A stretch of 9,901 nucleotides of DNA from Methanosarcinales archaeon (GCA_030606635.1 JAUWGA010000057.1:1-9901); one strand, 5' to 3'. Positions 1 to 6,604 are shown, counted from the stretch's first letter. Numbers and translations: made by a program. The notes: generated by a model from the sequence alone, not told the origin.

Positions 1-1
1 G

Positions 2-406
2 GTTACCGAGAAGACCGCGTACCATTCGGCGTCGCTCTGTACCGGCGAACTCGGGTCGCTTCACGGCGCAATGTCAAAGATCCTGCAGAACAAGTACGGG
101 CAGATCCTCGAATCGTCCTCGATTGCCGCGGGTCTCGATTACGCTGGCGTCGGTCCTGAACTCGCGTACCTTGCGGATATCGGCAGGATCAAGCCGAGGA
201 ATGTCAGCGATGACGAGACGCTTGATGCGTTCTTCGAGCTCTCGAGGCTTGAGGGGATCATCCCCGCGCTTGAATCAGCACACGCGGTCGCTTATGTCAA
301 GAAGGCGGCTGAGACCGGGGAACTCGGGGATGTTGTTGTGATCAATCTGTCAGGCAGGGGGGACAAGGATGTGGACTCTGTTGCTAAGCGGGCGGGATTT
401 GCGTGA
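2..406 (+). CDS. trpB: Tryptophan synthase beta chain, C-terminal part (5' end outside window)
   Basis: PLP-dependent enzyme of the last step of tryptophan synthesis (indole + serine to tryptophan). The frame is open from base 2, giving 134 residues, about the last third of a usual ~390-residue TrpB. Visible family motifs are AYHSASLCTG, AAGLDYAGVGPE, LEGIIPALESAHA and, near the end, NLSGRGDKD, whose Ser contacts the PLP ring nitrogen in known TrpB structures. The usual His of the ESHS/THS segment reads ESSS here, a mild deviation. In most archaea trpA follows directly; here the next gene is an AT-rich NTPase-TPR gene and only a broken trpA lies beyond it. The internal ATG at 71 is not a start, because homology continues upstream. 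Confidence 0.95.
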   Translation, partial: VTEKTAYHSASLCTGELGSLHGAMSKILQNKYGQILESSSIAAGLDYAGVGPELAYLADIGRIKPRNVSDDETLDAFFELSRLEGIIPALESAHAVAYVKKAAETGELGDVVVINLSGRGDKDVDSVAKRAGFA

Positions 407-550
407 AGGGCGGTTAAGCTGCTTGCTAACTTTTTATCCTCAATTCCCCTATCCGGAGGAGAGAAGTCGGCAGACAGAATTATCAGATGACACAAGCAGA
501 CGCCTTTGATGCGATCATTTTTTATCTCTTGTGTGTGTATAATTTGATGG
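407..550. other. Intergenic gap between trpB and the NTPase-TPR gene
   Basis: This 144-base gap holds a T-rich run at 431-436 that could end trpB transcription. An AT-rich stretch at 517-530 (ATTTTTTATCT) could be a TATA box for the next gene. Base composition changes here from GC-rich (trpB) to AT-rich, so one edge of an inserted segment probably lies in this gap. No direct or inverted repeats marking a mobile element were seen. Confidence 0.4.
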
Positions 551-2404
551 ATGTTCAACGAAACGGAGAGGATCCTGCCAGAGATCTTATCTGGAATATC
601 ATCGCTTGAATGGTGGAAGTCAATATTAATACTTCTAATGGGTGCTACATTTGCAGTGGTACTTACTGTGGTCAAGCGACTATTTCAAGACGAAATTCTA
701 TCTTTTATAAATAAAATAAAATATCCCAGAAAGGAATTTCTATATAAAAAAGCTAAAAAACTACAACAAAGCGGTTTTGGGATTCAGAACCCTCATGAAA
801 CAACTAAAGAAGTGTATAAGCGAAAAAAGAGCGATGACGAGATAGAGAATTATCTCAAGGATTCAAAGGATGTATTAATTATCGGTATGCCAAAGGCGGG
901 TAAGACCAGAAGTGCCTATCAAGCCATAAAGTCAGTTTTGCCAGAGTTTTATGCCATAAAACCACCTGCAGAAAAACTTTCAGATTTTACCATCCTTCCA
1001 CCTAAAAAGAACTATCTAATATTCTTCGATGATTTAAACAAGTTTGCCGACGTAAATTTTGATTTTAGAAGATTTTTAGACAAATTTAACGGTAGATCAA
1101 AGAGGATGATCGTTCTTTCAACTTGCAGAAGCGGAGATGAGCTTGATGATTTTAAAGGCAAGTCAATGGAGTTTTTTAGAAGATTTAAGATTGTGGATTT
1201 GAATGATTATTTACTGAACGAGGCAGAGGGTGAACAATTGGCAGAAGACGTCGGAGTTGAATGGAAGCCAGAACAATTCAATGGGACACCAGGTTCTGTG
1301 ATTCTTGACGATGAAGATATGAAAGAAAGATACAAACATTTAGACGATAGCCAAAAAGCCATCCTGTGGACTTGTAAACTTTTGAGGTCTGCAAACATCT
1401 TCATGTATAAAAAAGGTTTGATAAAGAACGTTTGTGCTCATATCTTTGAGACTGAAATCGATGAACCTAACTGGATCAACTCAATCAACCGGCTTGAGAG
1501 TAACAGTTTCATCACAAAACCGAAAAGAGGCTTTAATAATATAAATGTGTATGATTCCACGCTTGACTCAGTGTTGTATGATTATTCACCTGAAGACCAT
1601 CTTCCACCTCTTTTGGCGCTTCTCGTTGAATTGAAAGATGCTGAATATCTATTTTATCTTGGAAATTCATTCGATGAAAAGAAAGATTATGAAAATGCTG
1701 AAAAATGTTATAGAAAGAGTTCGGAGTTTAATCCAGATTATGCAGAAGCTCACAATAATCTCGGGGTTCTGTTAAAAGACTTGGGACGATACGATGAGGC
1801 AGAAAAAGAGTACAGAGAAGCGATAAGGGTAGATCCAGATTATGCAGAAGCTCACAATAATCTTGGGAATTTGTTAGGCGACTTAGAACAATACAGTGAA
1901 GCAGAAAAAGAGTATAGGGAAGCGATAAGAGCAGATCCAGATTTTGCAATAGCTCATTATAATCTTGGGATTTTGTTAGACGGTTTAGAACGATACGGTG
2001 AAGCAGAAAAAGAGTATAGAGAAGCGATAAGAGCAGATCCATACCATGCATTATCTCATTATAATCTTGGGATTCTGCTAAACGGTTTAGAACGATACGA
2101 TGAGGCAGAAGAAGAGTATAGAGAAGCGATAAGAGCAGGTCCATACCATGCATTAGCTCATTCGAATCTTGGGATTTTGTTAAAAAACTCAGAACGATAC
2201 GATGAGGCAGAAAAAGAGTACAGAGGAGCGATAAGGATCGATCCATATCTTGCAGAGGCTCACGCAAACCTTGGCATCCTATTTTCGAGAACAAAAAGAC
2301 CAAAAGATGCGAAGAAGGAGTTTGAGATTGCAAATGAGTTGTTCAAGAATCAGGGAAAAGGGGAGGATGTGAAGAGGCTGGAAGAGTTATTAGCAAATAC
2401 TTGA
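551..2404 (+). CDS. Membrane-anchored P-loop NTPase with C-terminal TPR array (STAND-like)
   Basis: A 617-residue protein. Residues about 24-42 form one hydrophobic segment, followed by a basic region, so the bulk is probably cytoplasmic and tethered to the membrane. A Walker A motif GMPKAGKT is at 112-119, a Walker B-like YLIFFDD at 155-161, and FNGTPGSVILD at 243-253. Residues about 260-360 look like a helical or winged-helix region. Seven 34-residue TPRs follow (about 364-601), the middle ones nearly identical. This order (NTPase, helical linker, TPR sensor) is that of STAND-type signalling or defence ATPases, but ligand and output cannot be read from sequence. Start: an in-frame TGA at 545-547 lies just upstream, so ATG 551 is the first possible ATG; no strong ribosome site is visible. 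Codon use is much more AT-rich than in the flanking trp genes, and it sits between trpB and a trpA remnant, which suggests acquisition by transfer. Confidence 0.85.
   Translation: MFNETERILPEILSGISSLEWWKSILILLMGATFAVVLTVVKRLFQDEILSFINKIKYPRKEFLYKKAKKLQQSGFGIQNPHETTKEVYKRKKSDDEIENYLKDSKDVLIIGMPKAGKTRSAYQAIKSVLPEFYAIKPPAEKLSDFTILPPKKNYLIFFDDLNKFADVNFDFRRFLDKFNGRSKRMIVLSTCRSGDELDDFKGKSMEFFRRFKIVDLNDYLLNEAEGEQLAEDVGVEWKPEQFNGTPGSVILDDEDMKERYKHLDDSQKAILWTCKLLRSANIFMYKKGLIKNVCAHIFETEIDEPNWINSINRLESNSFITKPKRGFNNINVYDSTLDSVLYDYSPEDHLPPLLALLVELKDAEYLFYLGNSFDEKKDYENAEKCYRKSSEFNPDYAEAHNNLGVLLKDLGRYDEAEKEYREAIRVDPDYAEAHNNLGNLLGDLEQYSEAEKEYREAIRADPDFAIAHYNLGILLDGLERYGEAEKEYREAIRADPYHALSHYNLGILLNGLERYDEAEEEYREAIRAGPYHALAHSNLGILLKNSERYDEAEKEYRGAIRIDPYLAEAHANLGILFSRTKRPKDAKKEFEIANELFKNQGKGEDVKRLEELLANT
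1742..2353 (+). repeat. Tandem 102-bp coding repeats (TPR units 2-7)
   Basis: Six consecutive 102-bp units (starts 1742, 1844, 1946, 2048, 2150, 2252) each encode one 34-residue TPR with the pattern AHxNLGxLL...RYxEAEKEYREAIRxDP. Units 2-6 are strikingly alike at DNA level (for example the repeated gaagcagaaaaagagta and gaagcgataag stretches). That points to recent unit duplication and makes copy number liable to change by slippage or recombination. A more diverged first unit lies at 1640-1741 and is not included. Confidence 0.85.
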
Positions 2405-2443
2405 GAAAACAAGATGAATAAAAACAACACAGGCGATCACCCC

Positions 2444-2610
2444 ATGAACCTCCAAGACAAATTCACTGAACTCAAAACCCGCCACGAAGGCGCGCTCATC
2501 ACATACATCTGCGCGGGCGACCCGACGACACCAGCGCGATCGTGCACGCACTGGCACGCGGCGGCGCGGACGCGATCGAACCGGGAGGGATTTTGAGTGA
2601 TGATATCTCC
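2444..2610 (+). pseudogene. trpA: trpA remnant (tryptophan synthase alpha), frameshifted and truncated
   Basis: From ATG 2444 the frame gives MNLQDKFTELKTRHEGALIT followed by YICAGDP, the typical TrpA N-terminus (x-LITYI-xAGDP). Around 2519-2530 the homology jumps to another frame, which continues DDTSAIVHALARGGADAIEPG. The shift is equivalent to -1 (for example a deletion in the cgacgac-type run). The following EPGGILSDDI keeps E, G, S, D and I of the usual ELGIPFSDPI, so decayed homology may run to about 2610, exactly where the stop of the opposite-strand DtxR gene begins. Only ~55 of ~260 residues remain, so no alpha subunit is made from here. An in-frame ATG at 2414 would add ten residues without homology. 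Confidence 0.85.
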
Positions 2611-3069
2611 TTACTTCGATCCCCGCACCTTCCCCTCGCACGGATGCTCCCCTGTCATGCAAAACTCGTCAAAATGTTCAAGCCACTGAGGGTACTCTGG
2701 CGCGGTCTTCACAAAATTTACCAGATTTTTGATCTGTTTCGTCGTTATTGAGTCCAGTTCATGCTCCATTGTACATGCATCCCTCTCTGCAATCTGTTCA
2801 GGCACGCTTATGATCTTTAAGAATGCTTTGATGGTATCGTGCCGATCCTTTATGATCGACGCAACCTCTCGCCCCCGTTCGGTCAGTGTCACGCCATCAT
2901 ATTTCCGGTAGATAACAAACTTTTTTTTATCGAGTTTTTTTACCATTTCTATAACGCTCGGCGGTCTAACGTCCATGGTGGCTGCAATGTCCTTTATTCT
3001 GGAATGTCCCTTCTCTTCCGTGATATTGAGGATCGCTTCAAGGTAGTCCTCGGCTTTTCGGGATAGCAT
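2611..3069 (-). CDS. DtxR/MntR-family metal-dependent transcriptional repressor
   Basis: A 152-residue protein with the two-domain layout of short DtxR/MntR regulators (no SH3 domain). Residues 1-70 are the winged helix: EDYLEAIL at the start, recognition region RPPSVIEMVKKLDKK, wing YRKYDGVTLTERG. Residues 71-140 are the dimerisation/metal domain. Aligned by eye with Bacillus MntR, candidate ligands fall at the same numbers: D8, E11, H77, E102 and H103, but position 99 is Cys (DACTMEHEL), as in iron-sensing DtxR/IdeR, where MntR has Glu. This mixed site fits an Fe(II) sensor. The tail has Cys137 and Cys144. The gene follows the feo operon on the same strand and has a palindrome 6 bp before its ATG. 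It is the best candidate to bind the TTAGG-type boxes in this window; that pairing is inferred. Confidence 0.93.
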   Translation of the reverse strand: MLSRKAEDYLEAILNITEEKGHSRIKDIAATMDVRPPSVIEMVKKLDKKKFVIYRKYDGVTLTERGREVASIIKDRHDTIKAFLKIISVPEQIAERDACTMEHELDSITTKQIKNLVNFVKTAPEYPQWLEHFDEFCMTGEHPCEGKVRGSK

Positions 3070-3074
3070 GATTA

Positions 3075-3094
3075 GTATTAGGGTACCCTACTAC
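3075..3094 (-). promoter_or_regulatory. Palindromic operator before the DtxR-family gene
   Basis: A 20-bp palindrome with a single mismatched pair, with a perfect 12-bp centre TAGGGTACCCTA at 3079-3090. Read as TTAGG-GTAC-CCTAC it has the spacing (arms 4 bp apart) of the core half of known DtxR/IdeR boxes. It lies 6-25 bp before the ATG at 3069, where bound repressor would block start or initiation, so autoregulation is likely. Confidence 0.75.
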
Positions 3095-3116
3095 ATTTAA
3101 CATTTTCGTTAAGAAT

Positions 3117-3380
3117 TCATAAAATGAACCGGAGCCCCTTCGGGGTCAATGTGTACATCGCCATCCCATGATCGGTGTCCGCGCCGCTGCACTGGCACTG
3201 TTCGCATAGATTCGAGGTCGAGCAGGAGCAGTGCATGTCTACCTGCTCCAGATACTGCTCGTCCACCATGAATTCGATCATCGCCAGGAGCGTGGACCGG
3301 TTCATGGCAAGCTCCTTGACGATCGTATCGATGGTGGTTCCGTTCTTGATTCTTGACAGAACCTCCTCCATTCTGCTCAT
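3117..3380 (-). CDS. FeoC-like winged-helix protein with a five-Cys cluster
   Basis: An 87-residue protein and the last gene of the feo operon. Residues 1-48 (MSRMEEVLSRIKNG, then TTIDTIVKELAMNRSTLL, then IEFMVDEQYLEQV) read as a small winged helix. A Cys cluster C51-x-C53-x5-C59-x2-C62-x-C64 follows, and the wing-like end is YTLTPKGLRFIL. FeoC proteins are small winged-helix partners of FeoB that carry a Cys-rich, Fe-S-type insertion, so role and place agree; the exact family is by resemblance only. Start: ATG 3378-3380 overlaps the stop of the upstream gene as ATGA, and MSRMEEVL is where similarity begins. The longer open frame to 3521 merely runs antiphase through the upstream gene. A GGGGAGCGGGA stretch upstream can serve as ribosome site. 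Confidence 0.72.
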   Translation of the reverse strand: MSRMEEVLSRIKNGTTIDTIVKELAMNRSTLLAMIEFMVDEQYLEQVDMHCSCSTSNLCEQCQCSGADTDHGMAMYTLTPKGLRFIL

Positions 3381-3856
3381 GATGAATTCCCGCTCCCCAC
3401 TTCCCCTGACGCTCTCTTGCGGATATAATAGATCACCACAAGCGAGAACGGCAGCAATAGCACGGCTGGCGCATAAGGAGGTGCGTACGCCCCAATAAAG
3501 CCAGGGAGTGTGTTGAACCATGGTCCGGTCTCCTCATTCCAGCTTGGTATCGATTCCGAGATCATCGCAAAGATGTCGCTCCCTGCTACTACCCAGATCA
3601 GGATGCTTCCCATAGCAACCTTTGCAAACTGGTGGATATCGTCAAAGTTCCTGATGCCTGAAAGGTAGAAGAGTCCTGCAAAGAGCACGATGATCCCGCC
3701 CCAGCCGCCTCTGAATAGGTCGCCTGGTATCTCAAGACCTCCGTACGCAAACTCGCTTCCGCTGACTGTTACGAGCAGGTCTGCAAGTCCGAATGCTGTT
3801 GTTACGATTCCGAGTATGGCGAAGTAGATCGCTCCACCGGATGATTGTCCAGCCAT
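3377..3856 (-). CDS. Small four-helix membrane protein of the feo operon
   Basis: A 159-residue protein not recognised by name. Hydrophobic segments at about 9-31, 52-68, 77-99 and 126-146 suggest four membrane helices, with a short polar tail rich in Gly and Ser (RKRASGEVGSGNSS). No Cys is present, and no His/Asp cluster typical of a transporter metal site is obvious; acidic and aromatic residues lie in the loop around 100-125 (SIPSWNEETGPWFNTLPG). Its ATG (3854-3856) follows the stop of the FeoB permease with no gap, and its stop overlaps the FeoC-like gene. It is thus locked into the operon, and a role as an accessory subunit of the Fe(II) transporter is a fair inference. Confidence 0.82.
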   Translation of the reverse strand: MAGQSSGGAIYFAILGIVTTAFGLADLLVTVSGSEFAYGGLEIPGDLFRGGWGGIIVLFAGLFYLSGIRNFDDIHQFAKVAMGSILIWVVAGSDIFAMISESIPSWNEETGPWFNTLPGFIGAYAPPYAPAVLLLPFSLVVIYYIRKRASGEVGSGNSS

Positions 3857-5092
3857 CTATGCCACCCCCAGGAGTTTTCCTATCAGGTGTATCAGTCCGC
3901 CATAAGCGAATACGACCACGGTAAGAACAGCCAGCGATCCAAGCAACTCTTTCCATCCCTCTTTTAGCATCATCGCAAACGTTGCAACGCACGGGAAGTA
4001 GATCGAGACGAGCACAACCGCTGTGATCATCTGATACTTGGTCATCTCGATTACAGAGAGTTGCGCGACAGCGAGGTCTTTTCTTAAGAACGCAGCGATG
4101 AGCGGACCTGCAGTCTCCGCGGGAACGCCGAACCAGCCGACAAAGACCGGAGCTAACATATCACCCAGGAACTGGATAACTCCGAGCTGGTAGAGAATGC
4201 CCACGAGAGCGCAGCCGATCAGTACGAAGGGAATCGCAACCATGAAAAAGCCCCTGACCCTGCCGCCTACCTTCTTTCCGATATTACTCAGCATCGGTCT
4301 CCGGTACGGCGGCACATCGATCAGAAACTCAGGAGCTTTTCCTGGAACGATCTTGTTTAAGATGTAACCGAAGATGAAGTAACCGATGATCAGATAGAGC
4401 AGAATCCATCCCATAAGATCCGGCACCACATCCTGCATGATCCCGATCTGTGCACCACACGGGATGAATATGGCAAGGAGCGTCATCATGATGAACCGCT
4501 GCTTCTTCGTTTCGAGAATTCTTGTCGCAGCAACACCCGGCACATTGCATCCGAGCGAGAGGATCGTTGGCACGATCGCATATCCGTGCAGACCGACCCT
4601 GTGCAGCACCGTGTCGAGAAGGACAGCGAGTCGTGGCATGTATCCGATATCTTCCAGAAGCGCAAGCATCAGGTAGAATATGATTATCGCAGGTAGAACG
4701 ACACCGATTGCAACGAATAGCCCTGATGTCAGGACGCCAAACGACTCCAGACAGTTACTGGAAAGCACGAACTCTCCGCTCTCGATTCCGCCTGCATCGA
4801 CCATTATGGCATATAGCCAGCCACCCTGCCCAGGGAATACTTCCTGTAGCCATGGCAGCCAGTACGCATCAAAGAGTCTGACAAAGAATCCGTCTGTGAA
4901 AAATCCTGCAAACGAACCGAACATGCTCCAGAAACCGTACATAATCGCGATCGCAACCGGGATGCCGGTCATTGGCTTTACTGTGAGTTCCCCGATAGCA
5001 TCCTTGAGCGTGTGTTTATACGCGCCAAACGTCACGGTCTCCTTCGATATCTTATCGATCAGATCCCAGCGATCGCCAGTACTCAGTTTCAT
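3857..5092 (-). CDS. feoB: Ferrous iron transporter FeoB, separate permease subunit
   Basis: A 411-residue membrane part of FeoB that moves Fe(II) across the cytoplasmic membrane. It begins with a short soluble stretch, then many hydrophobic segments. The conserved gate regions are visible: LLEDIGYMPRLAVLLD (145-160), LSLGCNVPGVAATR (178-191), FIPCGAQ (209-215), AFLRKD (334-339) and YFPCVAT (365-371), with Cys182, Cys212 and Cys368. The usual N-terminal GTPase is absent and encoded by the gene before it, so FeoB is split in two. The ATG (5090-5092) overlaps the stop of the G-domain gene as ATGA, which favours coupled translation and subunit assembly. Confidence 0.95.
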   Translation of the reverse strand: MKLSTGDRWDLIDKISKETVTFGAYKHTLKDAIGELTVKPMTGIPVAIAIMYGFWSMFGSFAGFFTDGFFVRLFDAYWLPWLQEVFPGQGGWLYAIMVDAGGIESGEFVLSSNCLESFGVLTSGLFVAIGVVLPAIIIFYLMLALLEDIGYMPRLAVLLDTVLHRVGLHGYAIVPTILSLGCNVPGVAATRILETKKQRFIMMTLLAIFIPCGAQIGIMQDVVPDLMGWILLYLIIGYFIFGYILNKIVPGKAPEFLIDVPPYRRPMLSNIGKKVGGRVRGFFMVAIPFVLIGCALVGILYQLGVIQFLGDMLAPVFVGWFGVPAETAGPLIAAFLRKDLAVAQLSVIEMTKYQMITAVVLVSIYFPCVATFAMMLKEGWKELLGSLAVLTVVVFAYGGLIHLIGKLLGVA

Positions 5093-5652
5093 GCCGCACC
5101 TCCCGCGTCTGCCACGCTTTCCGTAGTTGAAGCGTTCGCAGCATTTGCGATAATATCCTCCACATTGACAGGTTTCGCCTCTTTAAGCCTCGATACAAGT
5201 TCTTTGATCCCTTCGCCTGCGATTGCGACTGTCGAAACCACAGGAATTCCGAGAATCCGCTCTAACCTGTCAGCATCGATCACGATGTTCTTGTCTTCGG
5301 CAACATCCCGCATATTAAGAGCGATCACCAGTGGATAACCCTCCTCGATGATCTCCAGTGCCAGATAAATCCCGCGTTCGATCTTGGATGCGTCGATTAC
5401 CGAGATCACCTTCGCATCCCTGTTCTCGTGCAGCATCGCAACAGCGACCTCCTCTGCCCTGTCCTTCGGGTCAAGAGAGAACGTCCCTGGCACATCCACG
5501 ATCTCGACGTCCTCGCCCTCGATCTTCATCCAACCTTTCGTGTAATCGACCGTTGTTCCGGGATAATTCGACTCGGTGACATTCGCTCCTGTCAAGCGGT
5601 TGAAAAAGACGCTTTTGCCGACGTTGGGGTGTCCCATCAGAAGAATCTTCAT
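5089..5652 (-). CDS. feoB: FeoB GTPase domain as a separate protein
   Basis: A 187-residue cytoplasmic G protein that in normal FeoB forms the N-terminus. G1 GHPNVGKS is at 7-14, the G2 region PGTTV at 31-35, G3 DVPG at 53-56, G4 NMRD at 113-116, and a G5-like STVA at 140-143. After about residue 160 only a polar, Ala-rich tail remains (VEDIIANAANASTTESVADA), so most of the helical GDI-like spacer of longer FeoB proteins is missing. Its ATG overlaps the stop of feoA2 and its stop overlaps the start of the permease, both as ATGA. A sequencing frameshift seems unlikely because both ends are clean and coupled. Confidence 0.95.
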   Translation of the reverse strand: MKILLMGHPNVGKSVFFNRLTGANVTESNYPGTTVDYTKGWMKIEGEDVEIVDVPGTFSLDPKDRAEEVAVAMLHENRDAKVISVIDASKIERGIYLALEIIEEGYPLVIALNMRDVAEDKNIVIDADRLERILGIPVVSTVAIAGEGIKELVSRLKEAKPVNVEDIIANAANASTTESVADAGGAA

Positions 5653-5876
5653 TTCGTCACCTCCACAGTGATCTTCCCTGCCATGTCCAGTCCCAGTGAT
5701 GTCTCTGCCTCATCGACAACCACATCAAAAGGACCTTTGATTGGCTGTTTCGTAACCATCCTGAGATTCTTACCGACTCTGATACCCATGCCGGCAACCC
5801 GTTTCTGCAGACCTTTCTCGATCTCTGTTACGATACCCTGTTCACCATAATCCATCTCAGATAATTTCTTTTTCAT
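5649..5876 (-). CDS. feoA: FeoA domain protein, second copy of the operon
   Basis: A 75-residue SH3-like FeoA protein, thought to bind and modulate FeoB. Motifs are LSEMDYGEQGIVTEIEKG at the start, RVAGMGIRVGKNLRMV in the middle and the closing GLDMAGKITVEV. Start: MKKKLSEMDYG at 5874-5876 fits the family length and lies 4 bases after the feoA1 stop, with GGTGTGA before it. The longer open frame to 5966 overlaps feoA1 and has no FeoA similarity. Its stop overlaps the FeoB G-domain ATG. Confidence 0.92.
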   Translation of the reverse strand: MKKKLSEMDYGEQGIVTEIEKGLQKRVAGMGIRVGKNLRMVTKQPIKGPFDVVVDEAETSLGLDMAGKITVEVTK

Positions 5877-5880
5877 TCTA

Positions 5881-6114
5881 TCACACCATAGTAACTTGTA
5901 TCTTCTGTGCCATCCCGCGACCGATCGAAACCGTGTTTCTATCGACCTCGATCGTGACCGGACCACTGCTATTGGAGATCACACGCACGATGCGTCCCTC
6001 TGATATGCCCATCAGGTTTAATTTCTGCCTGATACCATGACCGCCTCCGATCCCCATAATTCTTGCGGGAATGCCTGGTTTTATTTGTGACAAGTTCGTA
6101 TCGCTTGAATACAT
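5881..6114 (-). CDS. feoA: FeoA domain protein, first gene of the feo operon
   Basis: A 77-residue FeoA (SH3-like) protein: LSQIKPGIPARIMGIGGGHG, then RQKLNLMGISEGRIVRVI, then GPVTIEVDRNTVSIGRGMAQKI shows the usual order of a turn-rich start, LNxMGIxxG and the final G-x-A-x-KI strand. It is only weakly similar to feoA2 next to it, so the two may have different partners or roles. An AAGGTGA ribosome site (plus-strand 6121-6127) sits 6 bases before the ATG, and the iron-type promoter box lies 46 bp upstream. Confidence 0.93.
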   Translation of the reverse strand: MYSSDTNLSQIKPGIPARIMGIGGGHGIRQKLNLMGISEGRIVRVISNSSGPVTIEVDRNTVSIGRGMAQKIQVTMV

Positions 6115-6159
6115 CTCGGTTCACCTTACAAGTTATCCTATAAACGTAATCAGACGGTG

Positions 6160-6213
6160 TTAGGTGTGCAAATACCCTACCCTAACAAAATTAGGCTTTT
6201 TAAAAAATCCTAA
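6160..6213 (-). promoter_or_regulatory. Bipartite iron-type promoter/operator of the feo operon
   Basis: Core unit 6160-6185: in gene direction TTAGGG-TAGG-GTATTT-GCAC-ACCTAA. Outer unit 6191-6213 has perfect TTAGG/CCTAA arms around 13 A/T-rich bases, and the gap between units is 5 bp. The core sits 46 bp before the feoA1 ATG. TATTT may be the TATA box, which would place the transcript start about 25-30 bases downstream. The outer unit overlaps the stop of the trpB remnant. Confidence 0.8.
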
Positions 6214-6359
6214 CATTTAGATGGGGATATGGGATCGTCTCTGTACTTCGCGTATCCCGCTGTCAGTTCTTCTATGGCTGGCATCAGGGTTTCAGGGATG
6301 AACTGCCCGCCGTATATTCTGAATTTGGCGCTGGTTTTTGAGATCATGCTCTTTTCCAT
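6210..6359 (-). pseudogene. trpB: trpB 5'-end remnant
   Basis: A 49-codon frame from ATG 6357-6359. The stretch FRIYGGQFIPETLMPAIEEL, followed by TAGYAKYRDDP, matches the N-terminus of tryptophan synthase beta (YGGQFVPETLMPALEEL...). The match stops after about 43 residues; the frame ends at a TAG that lies inside the outer promoter unit of the feo operon, so the remaining ~350 codons are gone. It is on the strand opposite to the trpB at the left edge and is therefore a second copy or a rearranged end. A tiny product is possible but no function is expected. Confidence 0.8.
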
Positions 6360-6369
6360 ATCTTTCAAT

Positions 6370-6604
6370 CGCCCAACTCATAACTCTTTACTCTCTGCCA
6401 CTTTCTAAGTCGACCACGCCCACATTGATCCATATTCCGATCTCCTTCCGCATTCGTAATTGTTGTATTTAGCGATCTCTGAATGGTCTTCTGCGAGTTT
6501 GGCCCGGAATTCTAAGTCGTATCCGATTCTCGGTGCCTCATTCTCTGATTCCACATCCTTTCCCACACGTGTCTCCAGTCCGGTTCGTTCGTTTCAGCGG
6601 TCAT
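6370..6604 (-). pseudogene. Possible degraded SAM-dependent methyltransferase remnant
   Basis: ATG 6604 opens 30 codons including EPDWRHVWERMWNQRMRHRE. After a frame change the reading continues GYDLEFRAKLAEDHSEIAKY, and in a third frame IGIWINVGVVDLESGRE, which resembles the VLDIGxGPG motif I of class I methyltransferases. The D/N-W-x3-W start followed by a motif-I-like piece is what some archaeal methyltransferases show. With two frame changes and no stronger motif this is a weak, by-eye call. Together with the neighbouring trpB and dockerin pieces it suggests that 6.2-7.5 kb holds gene debris between active units. Confidence 0.28.

Noticed and set aside
487..606. 39-codon plus-strand frame (starting MTQADAFDAIIFYLL) overlapping the start of the NTPase-TPR gene
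   Set aside because: The only purine-rich ribosome-like site lies too far upstream (about 25 bases), no family is seen, and the frame runs antiphase into the larger gene.
1728..2333. Long minus-strand frame opposite the TPR array
   Set aside because: It is a shadow of the 102-bp repeats: the repeated composition keeps the antisense frame open and the translation is repetitive without known features.
3130..3155. Short CCCC/GGGG hairpin near the end of the FeoC-like gene as terminator
   Set aside because: It lies inside the coding sequence (LTPKGLR), has only 4-5 bp of stem and no T-run behind it.
3381..3521. N-terminal extension of the FeoC-like gene
   Set aside because: It lies wholly within the upstream membrane protein gene in another frame; similarity and an ATGA overlap place the start at 3380.
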